Origin: Bacteroidales bacterium UBA1215
Lineage (GTDB): Bacteria; Bacteroidota; Bacteroidia; Bacteroidales; WCHB1-69
Length of the DNA: 6,806 nt
Reading direction: 5' to 3'
Assembly: GCA_002309475.1 (NCBI GenBank)
Contig: DBXJ01000085.1
Span: 4,920 to 11,725, forward strand
In this document: positions 1 through 5,429 of the stretch, one piece after another
Position numbering within the stretch: position 1 is the first letter of the stretch
Layout of the letters: every line of letters begins with the position of its first letter
The notes under the pieces: generated by a model
Told to the model about the DNA's origin: nothing
The model's input: only the letters and a program-made list of their open reading frames with translations
Database searches by the model: none
Program-made: the position numbers and the translations under genes

Positions 1-80
1 CCGCTCATACCGTCAATGAGTAGATTTTTGGCGGTTTCTCTTGCTCCGCAAAATGAACAAAAACGCTCTTTAGATGCCAT
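1..80 (-). CDS. clpX: ATP-dependent Clp protease ATP-binding subunit ClpX, N-terminal fragment
   Basis: This is the first 26 codons plus two bases of a gene that leaves the window on the left. The reverse-strand translation begins MASKERFCSFCGARETAK and continues LLIDGMS. The C8-x-x-C11 pair inside CSFCG is the first half of the four-cysteine zinc finger at the ClpX N-terminus, which dimerises and binds adaptors and substrates in the family. The AAA+ unfoldase domain that would feed ClpP lies outside. The ATG is three bases past the clpP stop codon, so the two genes are almost certainly co-transcribed and make subunits of one cytosolic protease. Position after clpP and the zinc-finger motif make the identity firm despite the short fragment. 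Confidence 0.9.
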   Translation of the reverse strand, partial: MASKERFCSFCGARETAKNLLIDGMS

Positions 81-83
81 AGA

Positions 84-758
84 TTATCCGCGTTGTAGAA
101 TTTCGTCTATCATGCCGTATGCTTTGGCTTCTTCGGCTGTCATCCAATAGTCTCTATCGCTGTCTGCCCAAACTTTGTCAAAGGGTTGGTTGCTGTGGGT
201 AGCGATAATTTCGTACAATTCTTTTTTCAGTTTGAGAATTTCACGGGCTTCAATTTCTATATCCGAAGCTTGTCCTTGTGTGCCACCCATAGGTTGGTGT
301 ATCATTACGCGAGAGTGTTTCAAGGCAGAACGTTTGCCTTTGCTGCCGGCACACAACAAAACTGCCGCCATCGAAGCTGCCATTCCCGTACAAATGGTTG
401 CCACATCGGCACCAATGTATTGCATGGTATCGTAGATGCCTAAACCGGCATAGACAGAACCGCCGGGAGAATTGACATAAATTTGTATGTCTTTGCTGGA
501 ATCTACCGATTCCAAAAACAACAATTGGGCTTGTATGATATTGGCAACATCATCATAAATTGGCACACCCATAAAAATAATTCTATCCATCATCAAACGG
601 GAAAATACGTCCATAGAAACAGCGTTGAGTTGTCGCTCTTCAATAATATTCGGCGTAATATACTCATTGATAGTAGAAGCATAACTATGTAAAGTCATGC
701 TGTTGATGCCTGCGTGTTTTACCGCATATTTTTTAAATTCGTCTCCTAAATTATACAT
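84..758 (-). CDS. clpP: ATP-dependent Clp protease proteolytic subunit ClpP
   Basis: Encodes a 224-residue serine peptidase of family S14. Two heptameric rings form the cytosolic degradation chamber, supplied with unfolded protein by ClpX. The catalytic triad is readable: Ser129 in GMAASMAA, His154 in MIHQPMGG and Asp203 in DSDRDYW. The Ser-His (25) and His-Asp (49) spacings equal those of the E. coli enzyme. The oligomer and oxyanion-hole region NSPGGSVYAG (96-105) is intact. The first ~45 residues before the folded core are a little longer than in E. coli and may be partly removed as a propeptide. The ATG at 758 was kept because it sits 5 bases after the tig stop. Its neighbours are tig upstream and clpX 3 bases downstream, so it is probably read from the tig promoter. 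The gene looks intact and active. Confidence 0.97.
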   Translation of the reverse strand: MYNLGDEFKKYAVKHAGINSMTLHSYASTINEYITPNIIEERQLNAVSMDVFSRLMMDRIIFMGVPIYDDVANIIQAQLLFLESVDSSKDIQIYVNSPGGSVYAGLGIYDTMQYIGADVATICTGMAASMAAVLLCAGSKGKRSALKHSRVMIHQPMGGTQGQASDIEIEAREILKLKKELYEIIATHSNQPFDKVWADSDRDYWMTAEEAKAYGMIDEILQRG

Positions 759-763
759 ATTCT

Positions 764-2149
764 TTATTCTTCTTTGGTTTCTTTAGAATCTTTAGTTGCT
801 TTTTTAGTTGCTTTTGGCTTTTTGGTGCCACTAACTTCGTCAACAAATGCTTTATAGTTCATTTTCTTTACTTTAGGTGCTAATTTTGTTCGCAAACCTT
901 CTGTGATTTTATCAAAGAAAATGTTTTCGTAGGCATTTTTGAAATTTTCTTGATTTTTTACCATTTCAGCAGTAAAGCGGTCAATTTGTTTTTCTTGTTC
1001 TTCCGACATTTCTCCTACACCGCCGAAATAACTTAAACGAATGTAATTCTTGATATAGGCAAGAACTTCTTCACGATTGATATTGATTTCACAATCTTTG
1101 GCAATTTGGTCTTCCAACAATTGATAAACAATTGACAATCGGATGTCTGCATATTTTTCATTGATGCTTTCCGTTGTATATTTTTTGTCGCTTTCCACCA
1201 AGTATTTTTTTATGAATTCGTCAGGAAGTTGTATATTGGATTTTTCTACTAATGTTTCCATCACTTTATTGCGATAGAAGGCATTGGCATCGTTTACATA
1301 ACGCAATTCCACTTGTGATTTGATTTTTTCTTTCAAAGCGGCTTCATCTTTTACGCTGCCGTCCGGATACATGGAAGAGAAGAATTTCTCGTCCAAATCG
1401 GCCGGTTCAATATGGTGAATGGCATCTACTTTGATGGTTACCTGCTTTGGAGCTGTTGCCAATTCTTCTATTTTCACTTTCAAGAATGTGGAGCGTTCGT
1501 AGTCGCTGAGAAAATCTTTTTCTATGTCCAACGGAAATTCGTCGTGCAATTTTTTACCTACTAATTCATTTGCTTTTTCTTCAGTAAGGTAAGAAATAAT
1601 CAAAGAAGAAGTGAAAGATTCACCTTCTTGTGGAACCACTGTTACCATGAGCATATCTTCTTTCTTTATTTCTTCGGTGGAAGAGAATTTGCCGACACGT
1701 TTTCTCATGGCAGCAATTTCTGTATTGACTTCCTCATCTGTTGCAGTGATGTGATAGTCATTTATTTTCTTTGCACTTTCGTAATCAATAGTGGTTTCAG
1801 GACGAATACCGATTTCGAAGGCAAAACTGAAATTTTCTGCTTTGTCAAAGTCACCAACGGTTTTTTCCGGCAGTGCAATCGGTTCAAAAAGAATATTTAT
1901 ATTGTTGGTTTTCAAATAATTGAATATTTCATCATTGGTCATTTTGCTAATTTCGTCTGCCAAAACAGCTTTACCATATTTTTTGTTGATAAGACCGGCA
2001 GGAACATGACTAGGACGGAAACCCGGTTCGCTGGCTTTTTGACGTATATTTTTTAACGATTTTTCAACTTTTTCTTGATAGTCGTTTGGTTCAAAATTAA
2101 TAGTTATTACCTCATTAAGGGTACCAATTTCTTCTCTTTTAATATCCAT
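764..2149 (-). CDS. tig: Trigger factor, ribosome-associated chaperone
   Basis: A 461-residue protein (family usually about 430-450) that binds at the ribosome exit tunnel and shields nascent chains. The N-terminal ribosome-binding domain (about 1-115) carries GFR at 43-45 followed by PSHVP, matching the position of the GFRxxxxP ribosome-docking loop of E. coli, though the third docking residue is Pro rather than Lys. Residues about 155-245 occupy the place of the FKBP-type prolyl isomerase domain but lack the usual MIPGFE-type active-site loop, so isomerase activity is doubtful. The helical C-terminal chaperone arms follow (about 250-440). The last ~20 residues (441-461) are a Lys/Thr/Glu-rich tail that accounts for the extra length. 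It is the first gene of a tig-clpP-clpX operon, with a promoter about 40 bases upstream. The start matches the family N-terminus (MDIKREEIGTLNEV). Confidence 0.96.
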   Translation of the reverse strand: MDIKREEIGTLNEVITINFEPNDYQEKVEKSLKNIRQKASEPGFRPSHVPAGLINKKYGKAVLADEISKMTNDEIFNYLKTNNINILFEPIALPEKTVGDFDKAENFSFAFEIGIRPETTIDYESAKKINDYHITATDEEVNTEIAAMRKRVGKFSSTEEIKKEDMLMVTVVPQEGESFTSSLIISYLTEEKANELVGKKLHDEFPLDIEKDFLSDYERSTFLKVKIEELATAPKQVTIKVDAIHHIEPADLDEKFFSSMYPDGSVKDEAALKEKIKSQVELRYVNDANAFYRNKVMETLVEKSNIQLPDEFIKKYLVESDKKYTTESINEKYADIRLSIVYQLLEDQIAKDCEININREEVLAYIKNYIRLSYFGGVGEMSEEQEKQIDRFTAEMVKNQENFKNAYENIFFDKITEGLRTKLAPKVKKMNYKAFVDEVSGTKKPKATKKATKDSKETKEE

Positions 2150-2191
2150 ATAGTAAAAAAATTATGTGTTTATTAATTATATATAAAAATG

Positions 2192-2199
2192 CAAAGATA
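2192..2199 (-). promoter_or_regulatory. Bacteroidota-type -7 element of the tig-clpP-clpX promoter
   Basis: On the minus strand this reads TATCTTTG, an exact match to the TAnnTTTG -7 box of the Bacteroidota housekeeping sigma factor. A TTGACA with a preceding TT lies upstream at 2213-2218; its spacing is shorter than the usual ~19 bases, so the -33 assignment is uncertain. Transcription would start near 2186 and give a short AT-rich leader of roughly 35 bases before the tig ATG at 2149. The rest of the 216-base gap between panD and tig (2150-2365) is very AT-rich; I see no gene in it and no convincing terminator after panD. Confidence 0.65.
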
Positions 2200-2365
2200 C
2201 TAAAAAAAAACTTGTCAAAATCAGTAGATTGTAAAATAAAAATAAACACATAAACGATTGAAAAACAAAAGCTTATTGCAATAAAGGAAATTTAATGCCG
2301 ATAAAAGTAATCTTTTGTTTTGCAGTTTTTCCGGCAGAAAAAATAAATGCTGTTAGAATAATGGA

Positions 2366-2710
2366 CTATTTCAAATGATTGTTTTCGGGGAAAATGCAGA
2401 CAGGTCGGAAAAATGGCACCTCGTTTTCGTCCAATATGGCATACGAAAGAATGATGACGATATCTCCAATCCGGGCTTTGTGAGCGGCGGCACCATTCAA
2501 ACAAATGATTCCACTGCCACGTTCTCCTTTAATAACATAGGTTACCAATCTTTCACCATTGGTAACATTCACCACATGCACTTTCTCATATTCTACCAAG
2601 AGTGCTGCGTCCATCAAATCTTCGTCAATAGTAATACTACCGATATAGTTTACATTGGCTTCGGTAACTTTTACTCTATGAATTTTTGATTTTAAAAGTT
2701 CTATTTGCAT
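2366..2710 (-). CDS. panD: Aspartate 1-decarboxylase
   Basis: A 114-residue pyruvoyl enzyme that converts L-aspartate to beta-alanine, the second substrate of PanC in pantothenate synthesis. Starting at MQIELLKSKIHRVKVT puts every known key residue at its E. coli number: Lys9, the self-cleavage pair Gly24-Ser25 (in YIGSITID, Ser25 becoming the pyruvoyl group), Arg54, Tyr58 and Asn72 in NGAAAH. An in-frame ATG 12 codons earlier (2746) would overlap the end of panC and add residues the family lacks, so it was rejected. The chosen ATG is one base past the panC stop, implying co-transcription and probably coupled translation. The frame is intact and ends at a TAA; the protein is slightly shorter at its C-terminus than the E. 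coli enzyme. Confidence 0.96.
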   Translation of the reverse strand: MQIELLKSKIHRVKVTEANVNYIGSITIDEDLMDAALLVEYEKVHVVNVTNGERLVTYVIKGERGSGIICLNGAAAHKARIGDIVIILSYAILDENEVPFFRPVCIFPENNHLK

Positions 2711-2711
2711 G

Positions 2712-3551
2712 TTATTTGATAATGATATTGTCAATAAGTCTAACATTGTCCAGCCATGCTGTCAGGCAGATGATGACCGATTGGCTGTGTTGATAGTCGT
2801 CAATAGGTTGCAAGGTATCGGCATCAACTACTTGTGCATATTCCAATTCAAAAGCCTTGTTGGCGGCAAATTGTTCTGCAATCCATTTCTCCAATTGTTT
2901 AGGGAGCAAATGCGTGCTTTCTGCTTTTGCTTTCAAAAGGGTTTGATAAATAAAAGGAGCTTCTTGTCTGGCAGTTTCACTCAAACGTTTGTTACGCGAA
3001 CTGATAGCCAAGCCGTCTTTTTCACGAACTATTTCAACAGGGCGGATTTCTATATTTAAATGTTCGTCTTTTACCAATTGCTTGATGATGGCTAATTGTT
3101 GAAAGTCTTTTTTGCCAAAATAGGCTTTGGTGGGTTGTGTGAGTTGAAATAAACGATTTACAACGATTCCTACACCATTGAAATGTCCCGGACGCATAGC
3201 CCCTTCCATAACAGCTTCCAATGCCCCGAAATTGTATTTTTCGGTCGGCGGAACAGGATACATTTCTTCTACCGAAGGCATAAAACAATAATCACAATAG
3301 TCTTTTATCAATTCAATGTCTTCTTCCGGCAAACGTGGATATTTCTCCAAATCTTCCTGATTGTTGAATTGAATCGGATTGACAAAAATCGAGCAAACAA
3401 CAATGTCGTTTTCTGCTCGTGCTTGTTTTATCAAAGTGAGATGTCCATTGTGCAAAGCTCCCATAGTCGGCACAAGACCAACGGTTTTGTGGGTTTGGTG
3501 AGCAGATTGCAAGGCATCTTGCAGCATTTTTTTAGTGTATATAATTTCCAC
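2712..3551 (-). CDS. panC: Pantothenate synthetase (pantoate-beta-alanine ligase)
   Basis: A 279-residue cytosolic ligase (E. coli 283) that joins pantoate and beta-alanine at the cost of ATP to make pantothenate. Motifs in order: VPTMGALHNGHL, with the HxxH ATP-binding signature at His34-His37; FVNPIQF (56-62); GHFNGVGIVV (122-131); FGKKDFQQ (145-152); and ISSRNKRLS (183-191), the KMSKS-like loop. The start codon is GTG. No in-frame ATG exists upstream before a stop, the next ATG is at codon 9, and with GTG as codon 1 the HxxH motif lands at the same residue numbers as in E. coli. Its product and that of panD, which begins one base downstream, catalyse consecutive steps. panB is not in the window. 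Confidence 0.97.
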   Translation of the reverse strand: MEIIYTKKMLQDALQSAHQTHKTVGLVPTMGALHNGHLTLIKQARAENDIVVCSIFVNPIQFNNQEDLEKYPRLPEEDIELIKDYCDYCFMPSVEEMYPVPPTEKYNFGALEAVMEGAMRPGHFNGVGIVVNRLFQLTQPTKAYFGKKDFQQLAIIKQLVKDEHLNIEIRPVEIVREKDGLAISSRNKRLSETARQEAPFIYQTLLKAKAESTHLLPKQLEKWIAEQFAANKAFELEYAQVVDADTLQPIDDYQHSQSVIICLTAWLDNVRLIDNIIIK

Positions 3552-3623
3552 TTTTCTTATAAAGATTGTAAATAGTTTATTTTCAAATAAATAACAATTG
3601 TTTTAAGACAAAAATAAAACTCG

Positions 3624-3631
3624 CAAATGTA
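3624..3631 (-). promoter_or_regulatory. Candidate -7 element for panC-panD
   Basis: The minus strand reads TACATTTG here, an exact TAnnTTTG box about 70 bases upstream of the panC GTG. No TTTG lies at the expected -33 distance. Instead that place (about 3646-3658) is occupied by a dyad AAAAT-TGT-ATTTT that is also found at the envC promoter, which could mean a factor-assisted promoter. The pan genes could also be reached by read-through from envC. A 10-bp perfect palindrome, AACAATTGTT, lies between this box and the start codon at 3593-3602. Confidence 0.45.
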
Positions 3632-3670
3632 CAATTTTTTCTTTTAAAATTGTATTTTCACAATTTTTTC
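3631..3670. repeat. ACAATTTT repeat cluster able to form alternative hairpins
   Basis: The 11-mer ACAATTTTTTC occurs at 3631-3641 and again at 3660-3670. Between them at 3646-3653 is the inverted copy AAAATTGT. The middle arm can pair with either outer arm (8 bp each; loops of 7 and 6 bases), so the two hairpins exclude each other. The cluster lies directly upstream of the panC -7 box. A related ACAATTTTTT is at 5055-5064 upstream of envC. AT-rich sequence favours such matches, so a function is not established. Confidence 0.4.
3641..3660 (-). repeat. Left arm of a 19-bp inverted repeat flanking envC
   Basis: Read on the minus strand, 3660 to 3642 is TGAAAATACAATTTTAAAA, identical over 19 bases to plus-strand 4980-4998 on the other side of envC. 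One more base (G) matches if a single A is skipped. It contains the dyad AAAAT-ACA-ATTTT. This arm lies between the envC stop and the panC -7 box, about where the panC -33 element should be. Confidence 0.75.
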
Positions 3671-3687
3671 TCTGTTTTGAGAAAAAA
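3664..3687. repeat. Perfect 9-bp hairpin downstream of envC
   Basis: TTTTTTCTC at 3664-3672 and GAGAAAAAA at 3679-3687 are exact reverse complements with a 6-base loop, starting 18 bases after the envC stop. The stem has only two GC pairs. In transcripts of either strand its T-run precedes the stem and A-run follows it, the reverse of a normal intrinsic terminator. It may mark the 3' end of the envC transcript or be incidental to AT-rich DNA. Confidence 0.35.
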
Positions 3688-3704
3688 CTGCACTGGTTTG
3701 GTTT

Positions 3705-4973
3705 TTATTTTAAAATCCATAGAGAAGGATTTTGATAAACTTTTTCTTTTAGAATTTCAAAATGCAATTCTGAATAACTGTCGTTGCTTTCTTGTATGAG
3801 TCTGCCGAGAGCTTGTTTGGTGTTGACATTGTCACCTTGATGTACCGAAACACTTGCCAAATTGGTATAGACGGTGAAATAGTTGCCGTGTTTCAAAATT
3901 ACTGCTTTGGCACCGTTTACATCGGCAATAGCAGCTACTTTTCCTTTGAAAACCGCTCGGACCGTGGCTCCTTTTTCTGTCAAAATATTAATGCCGTTGT
4001 TGTTCAACTGCACCGAAGAAACTTCCGGATGAGAATAGGCACCGAATTTGGTGACAATGTTTCCTTTTTCCACCGGCCATGGCAATTTGCCTCTGTTACT
4101 TTCAAAATCTTGGGCAAGGGCTGTTTCTTGAGGTGTTAAACTCAATGCCACCGATGACGATTTCGGGGTGGTGGTAGTAGCGGGTGTTTTGCCGGCTGTG
4201 CTACTGCTTGCAGCGGCTTTTTTGGCTGCCGCCGCCTTGGCTTTGGCAATTTCATCGTTGATGATTTTTTGAATGGCGGCATCGATATTTTTTTGCCGTT
4301 TTATTTTCTTTTGAATGGCGGCATTGATGTCTTGTTCTTTCTTTTTTAATTTGTTGACAATATTTTGCTTTTCTTTTTCTTGTCTTGCAAGCTGCTCTTT
4401 TTCGGATAGTTTGTTTTGTGCCAACAAAGATTTTTCTTCTTTGTTTTGTTGCAAAGTTTCTTTGTGTTTTTGAATGTCTTCTTGTGTTTTGCTAATCAGG
4501 TGCACTTGACTTTTCAGTGCGGAGGCATAGTGTACCAAATAGTTGGCACGGGTGAGTGCTTGGGAAATACTTTCCGAAGAAAGAATAAAGCCCACTTTGT
4601 TGGTGATATTCCTATATTTATAAGCTGTATAAACCGCCTCGCGATAGTCCGCTTTCAATTGCTCTAGTTTTTCGTTCAATTGAGCAATTTCTTGTTCATT
4701 TTTGGCAATTTCCCCATCCAATTCGCCAATTTCCGCATTGATGTTGGCAATTAGTTTTTCTTGGTTGCTGATTTGATTTTTTATTACCTGAATTTCCCGC
4801 AAAGATAAATTCTTGTTTTTTTGTGTGGTGGCCAAAATCTTTTTCTGTTCAGCAATTTCTTGTTCCAATTTTTTCTTTTCTTGCGAAAGACTGGCTTTGG
4901 TTTGTCCGAAACCGTTGAAAATCAACATAAAGAACAAACACAACAAAACTCCCGTTTTAACTATTTTTCTCAT
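3705..4973 (-). CDS. envC: EnvC-like murein hydrolase activator (coiled coil plus degenerate LytM/M23 domain)
   Basis: A 422-residue exported protein starting MRKIVKTGVLLCLF. An in-frame ATG ten codons earlier is rejected because it lies inside the transcript's expected 5' end and weakens the signal peptide. Layout: signal peptide about 1-23 (cut near GFG|Q); long heptad-rich coiled coil about 28-245 in two parts; Ala/Ser/Thr/Lys linker about 245-290; LytM domain about 298-422. The M23 zinc and catalytic positions are mostly lost: the HxGxD motif reads N325-N-G-I-N329, the YxHL histidine is Asn371, and HxH is E402-L-H404. Only one ligand histidine survives. This dead-LytM pattern is that of EnvC, which activates periplasmic amidases during septum splitting, and not of an active endopeptidase. 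It has its own promoter and is followed by panC after 153 bases. The exact partner amidase is not in the window. Confidence 0.88.
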   Translation of the reverse strand: MRKIVKTGVLLCLFFMLIFNGFGQTKASLSQEKKKLEQEIAEQKKILATTQKNKNLSLREIQVIKNQISNQEKLIANINAEIGELDGEIAKNEQEIAQLNEKLEQLKADYREAVYTAYKYRNITNKVGFILSSESISQALTRANYLVHYASALKSQVHLISKTQEDIQKHKETLQQNKEEKSLLAQNKLSEKEQLARQEKEKQNIVNKLKKKEQDINAAIQKKIKRQKNIDAAIQKIINDEIAKAKAAAAKKAAASSSTAGKTPATTTTPKSSSVALSLTPQETALAQDFESNRGKLPWPVEKGNIVTKFGAYSHPEVSSVQLNNNGINILTEKGATVRAVFKGKVAAIADVNGAKAVILKHGNYFTVYTNLASVSVHQGDNVNTKQALGRLIQESNDSYSELHFEILKEKVYQNPSLWILK

Positions 4974-4979
4974 TAAGAA

Positions 4980-5000
4980 TGAAAATACAATTTTAAAAAG
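4980..5000 (+). repeat. Right arm of the inverted repeat flanking envC
   Basis: Plus-strand TGAAAATACAATTTTAAAA at 4980-4998, then AG, pairs with the left arm at 3641-3660. It lies between the envC start codon (4973) and the envC -7 box (5001-5008), so it covers the predicted transcription start. The shared dyad AAAAT-ACA-ATTTT is at 4982-4994. Confidence 0.75.
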
Positions 5001-5031
5001 CAAAAATAGTCAAAATATTTGCATGAGCAAA
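5001..5031 (-). promoter_or_regulatory. envC promoter, Bacteroidota type
   Basis: On the minus strand TTTG (5028-5031) is followed after exactly 19 bases by TATTTTTG (5001-5008). This is the full TTTG-N19-TAnnTTTG consensus of the Bacteroidota housekeeping sigma factor. Transcription would begin near 4995, leaving a leader of only about 20 bases before the envC ATG at 4973. Confidence 0.75.
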
Positions 5032-5140
5032 ACCTTTTAATTAAAAATTAATACACAATTTTTTGTTGAATGGAAGAAACTTTTTTACCATGAGGGGAAA
5101 ATGCCAATTGTTTGATTTTCTTACAAAAACAAGACACCTA

Positions 5141-5187
5141 CCAACAATTTCTGTTTTCCCTGCCGACCAAGGTGGCAGATTGTTCGG
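5141..5187. other. GC-rich foldable island in the intergenic region
   Basis: Within the 426-base gap between envC and the plus-strand gene (5004-5429), bases 5141-5190 are 26/50 G+C, while flanking DNA is very AT-rich. CTGCC (5160-5164) pairs with GGCAG (5174-5178). Immediately outside, CCAACAAT (5141-5148) pairs with ATTGTT-c-GG (5179-5187) with one bulged C, so the helices stack on the 3' side. TGCCGA (5161-5166) with TCGGCA (5184-5189) is a competing pairing. No T-run follows, so it is not an obvious terminator. A 45-codon plus-strand frame (5090-5227) crosses it but resembles nothing I know. It could be a small RNA, an intergenic repeat or a gene remnant. Confidence 0.35.
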
Positions 5188-5295
5188 CACGATAATTTTA
5201 TACCTATTAATAAAGATACATCTCTAAAAAAATGAAAAAAACCGTCTTTCGTTTTTAAATTTCGGGGTGAGCGGAGTTTTTTCTGAAAAAATTTT

Positions 5296-5326
5296 TTTGC
5301 TATTAAAAAAAAAAGTTGTATTTTTG
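5296..5326 (+). promoter_or_regulatory. Promoter of the plus-strand secreted-protein gene
   Basis: TTTG at 5296-5299 is followed after exactly 19 bases by TATTTTTG at 5319-5326, a perfect Bacteroidota -33/-7 pair. It sits in a run of A and T tracts (5277-5314). Start of transcription is expected near 5331-5334, giving a leader of close to 100 bases before the ATG at 5430. Confidence 0.8.
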
Positions 5327-5330
5327 CGGC

Positions 5331-5429
5331 GTGATTCTGACGGATTATGTTTAACGGACTTCGGCAGGTTCGGAGGAATTGCAGAGAAATGGTAAAATCA
5401 GAAGTCCCCTTAACGAAAAAACATACTTT
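5331..5429 (+). promoter_or_regulatory. Structured 5' leader with an overlapping upstream reading frame
   Basis: The predicted leader is more GC-rich (about 43%) than the promoter region before it. GGACTTC (5356-5362) pairs exactly with GAAGTCC (5401-5407), and TTAA at 5351-5354 can pair with TTAA at 5410-5413 below a small internal loop; the apical loop is 38 bases. A 28-codon frame runs from ATG 5347 to TGA 5431-5433, and its stop overlaps the next gene's ATG (5430-5432) as ATGA. An internal in-frame ATG at 5389 lies 12 bases after GGAGG (5372-5376), in the hairpin loop. The peptide is Arg-rich at the front (RQVRRNCRE). I do not recognise it as a known riboswitch or leader peptide; it may be only an untranslated leader. 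Confidence 0.35.

Noticed and set aside
1628..2056. 142-codon plus-strand frame inside tig
   Set aside because: Antisense shadow of trigger factor; Phe/Cys-rich translation typical of a reverse-complement frame.
2295..2336. TGCCG and CGGCA pair downstream of panD as a terminator
   Set aside because: Five-base stem with a loop of more than 30 bases and no suitable T-run on the minus strand.
2292..2504. 70-codon minus-strand frame overlapping the end of panD
   Set aside because: Most of it is panD read in another frame; no promoter or recognisable motif.
2711..2746. N-terminal extension of panD to an upstream ATG
   Set aside because: It would overlap panC and shift Lys9, Gly24-Ser25, Arg54 and Tyr58 away from their conserved numbering.
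3183..3575. 130-codon plus-strand frame opposite panC
   Set aside because: Antisense to a fully motif-supported gene and with no plausible product.
5090..5227. 45-codon plus-strand frame in the intergenic gap
   Set aside because: No promoter of its own, no familiar motif, and it spans the foldable GC island; could be a chance frame, so not called as a gene.
5235..5282. Possible terminator made from an A-run with CCG and a later CGG plus T-run
   Set aside because: Only three GC pairs with a bulge and a long loop; the A and T tracts are better explained as promoter-upstream DNA.
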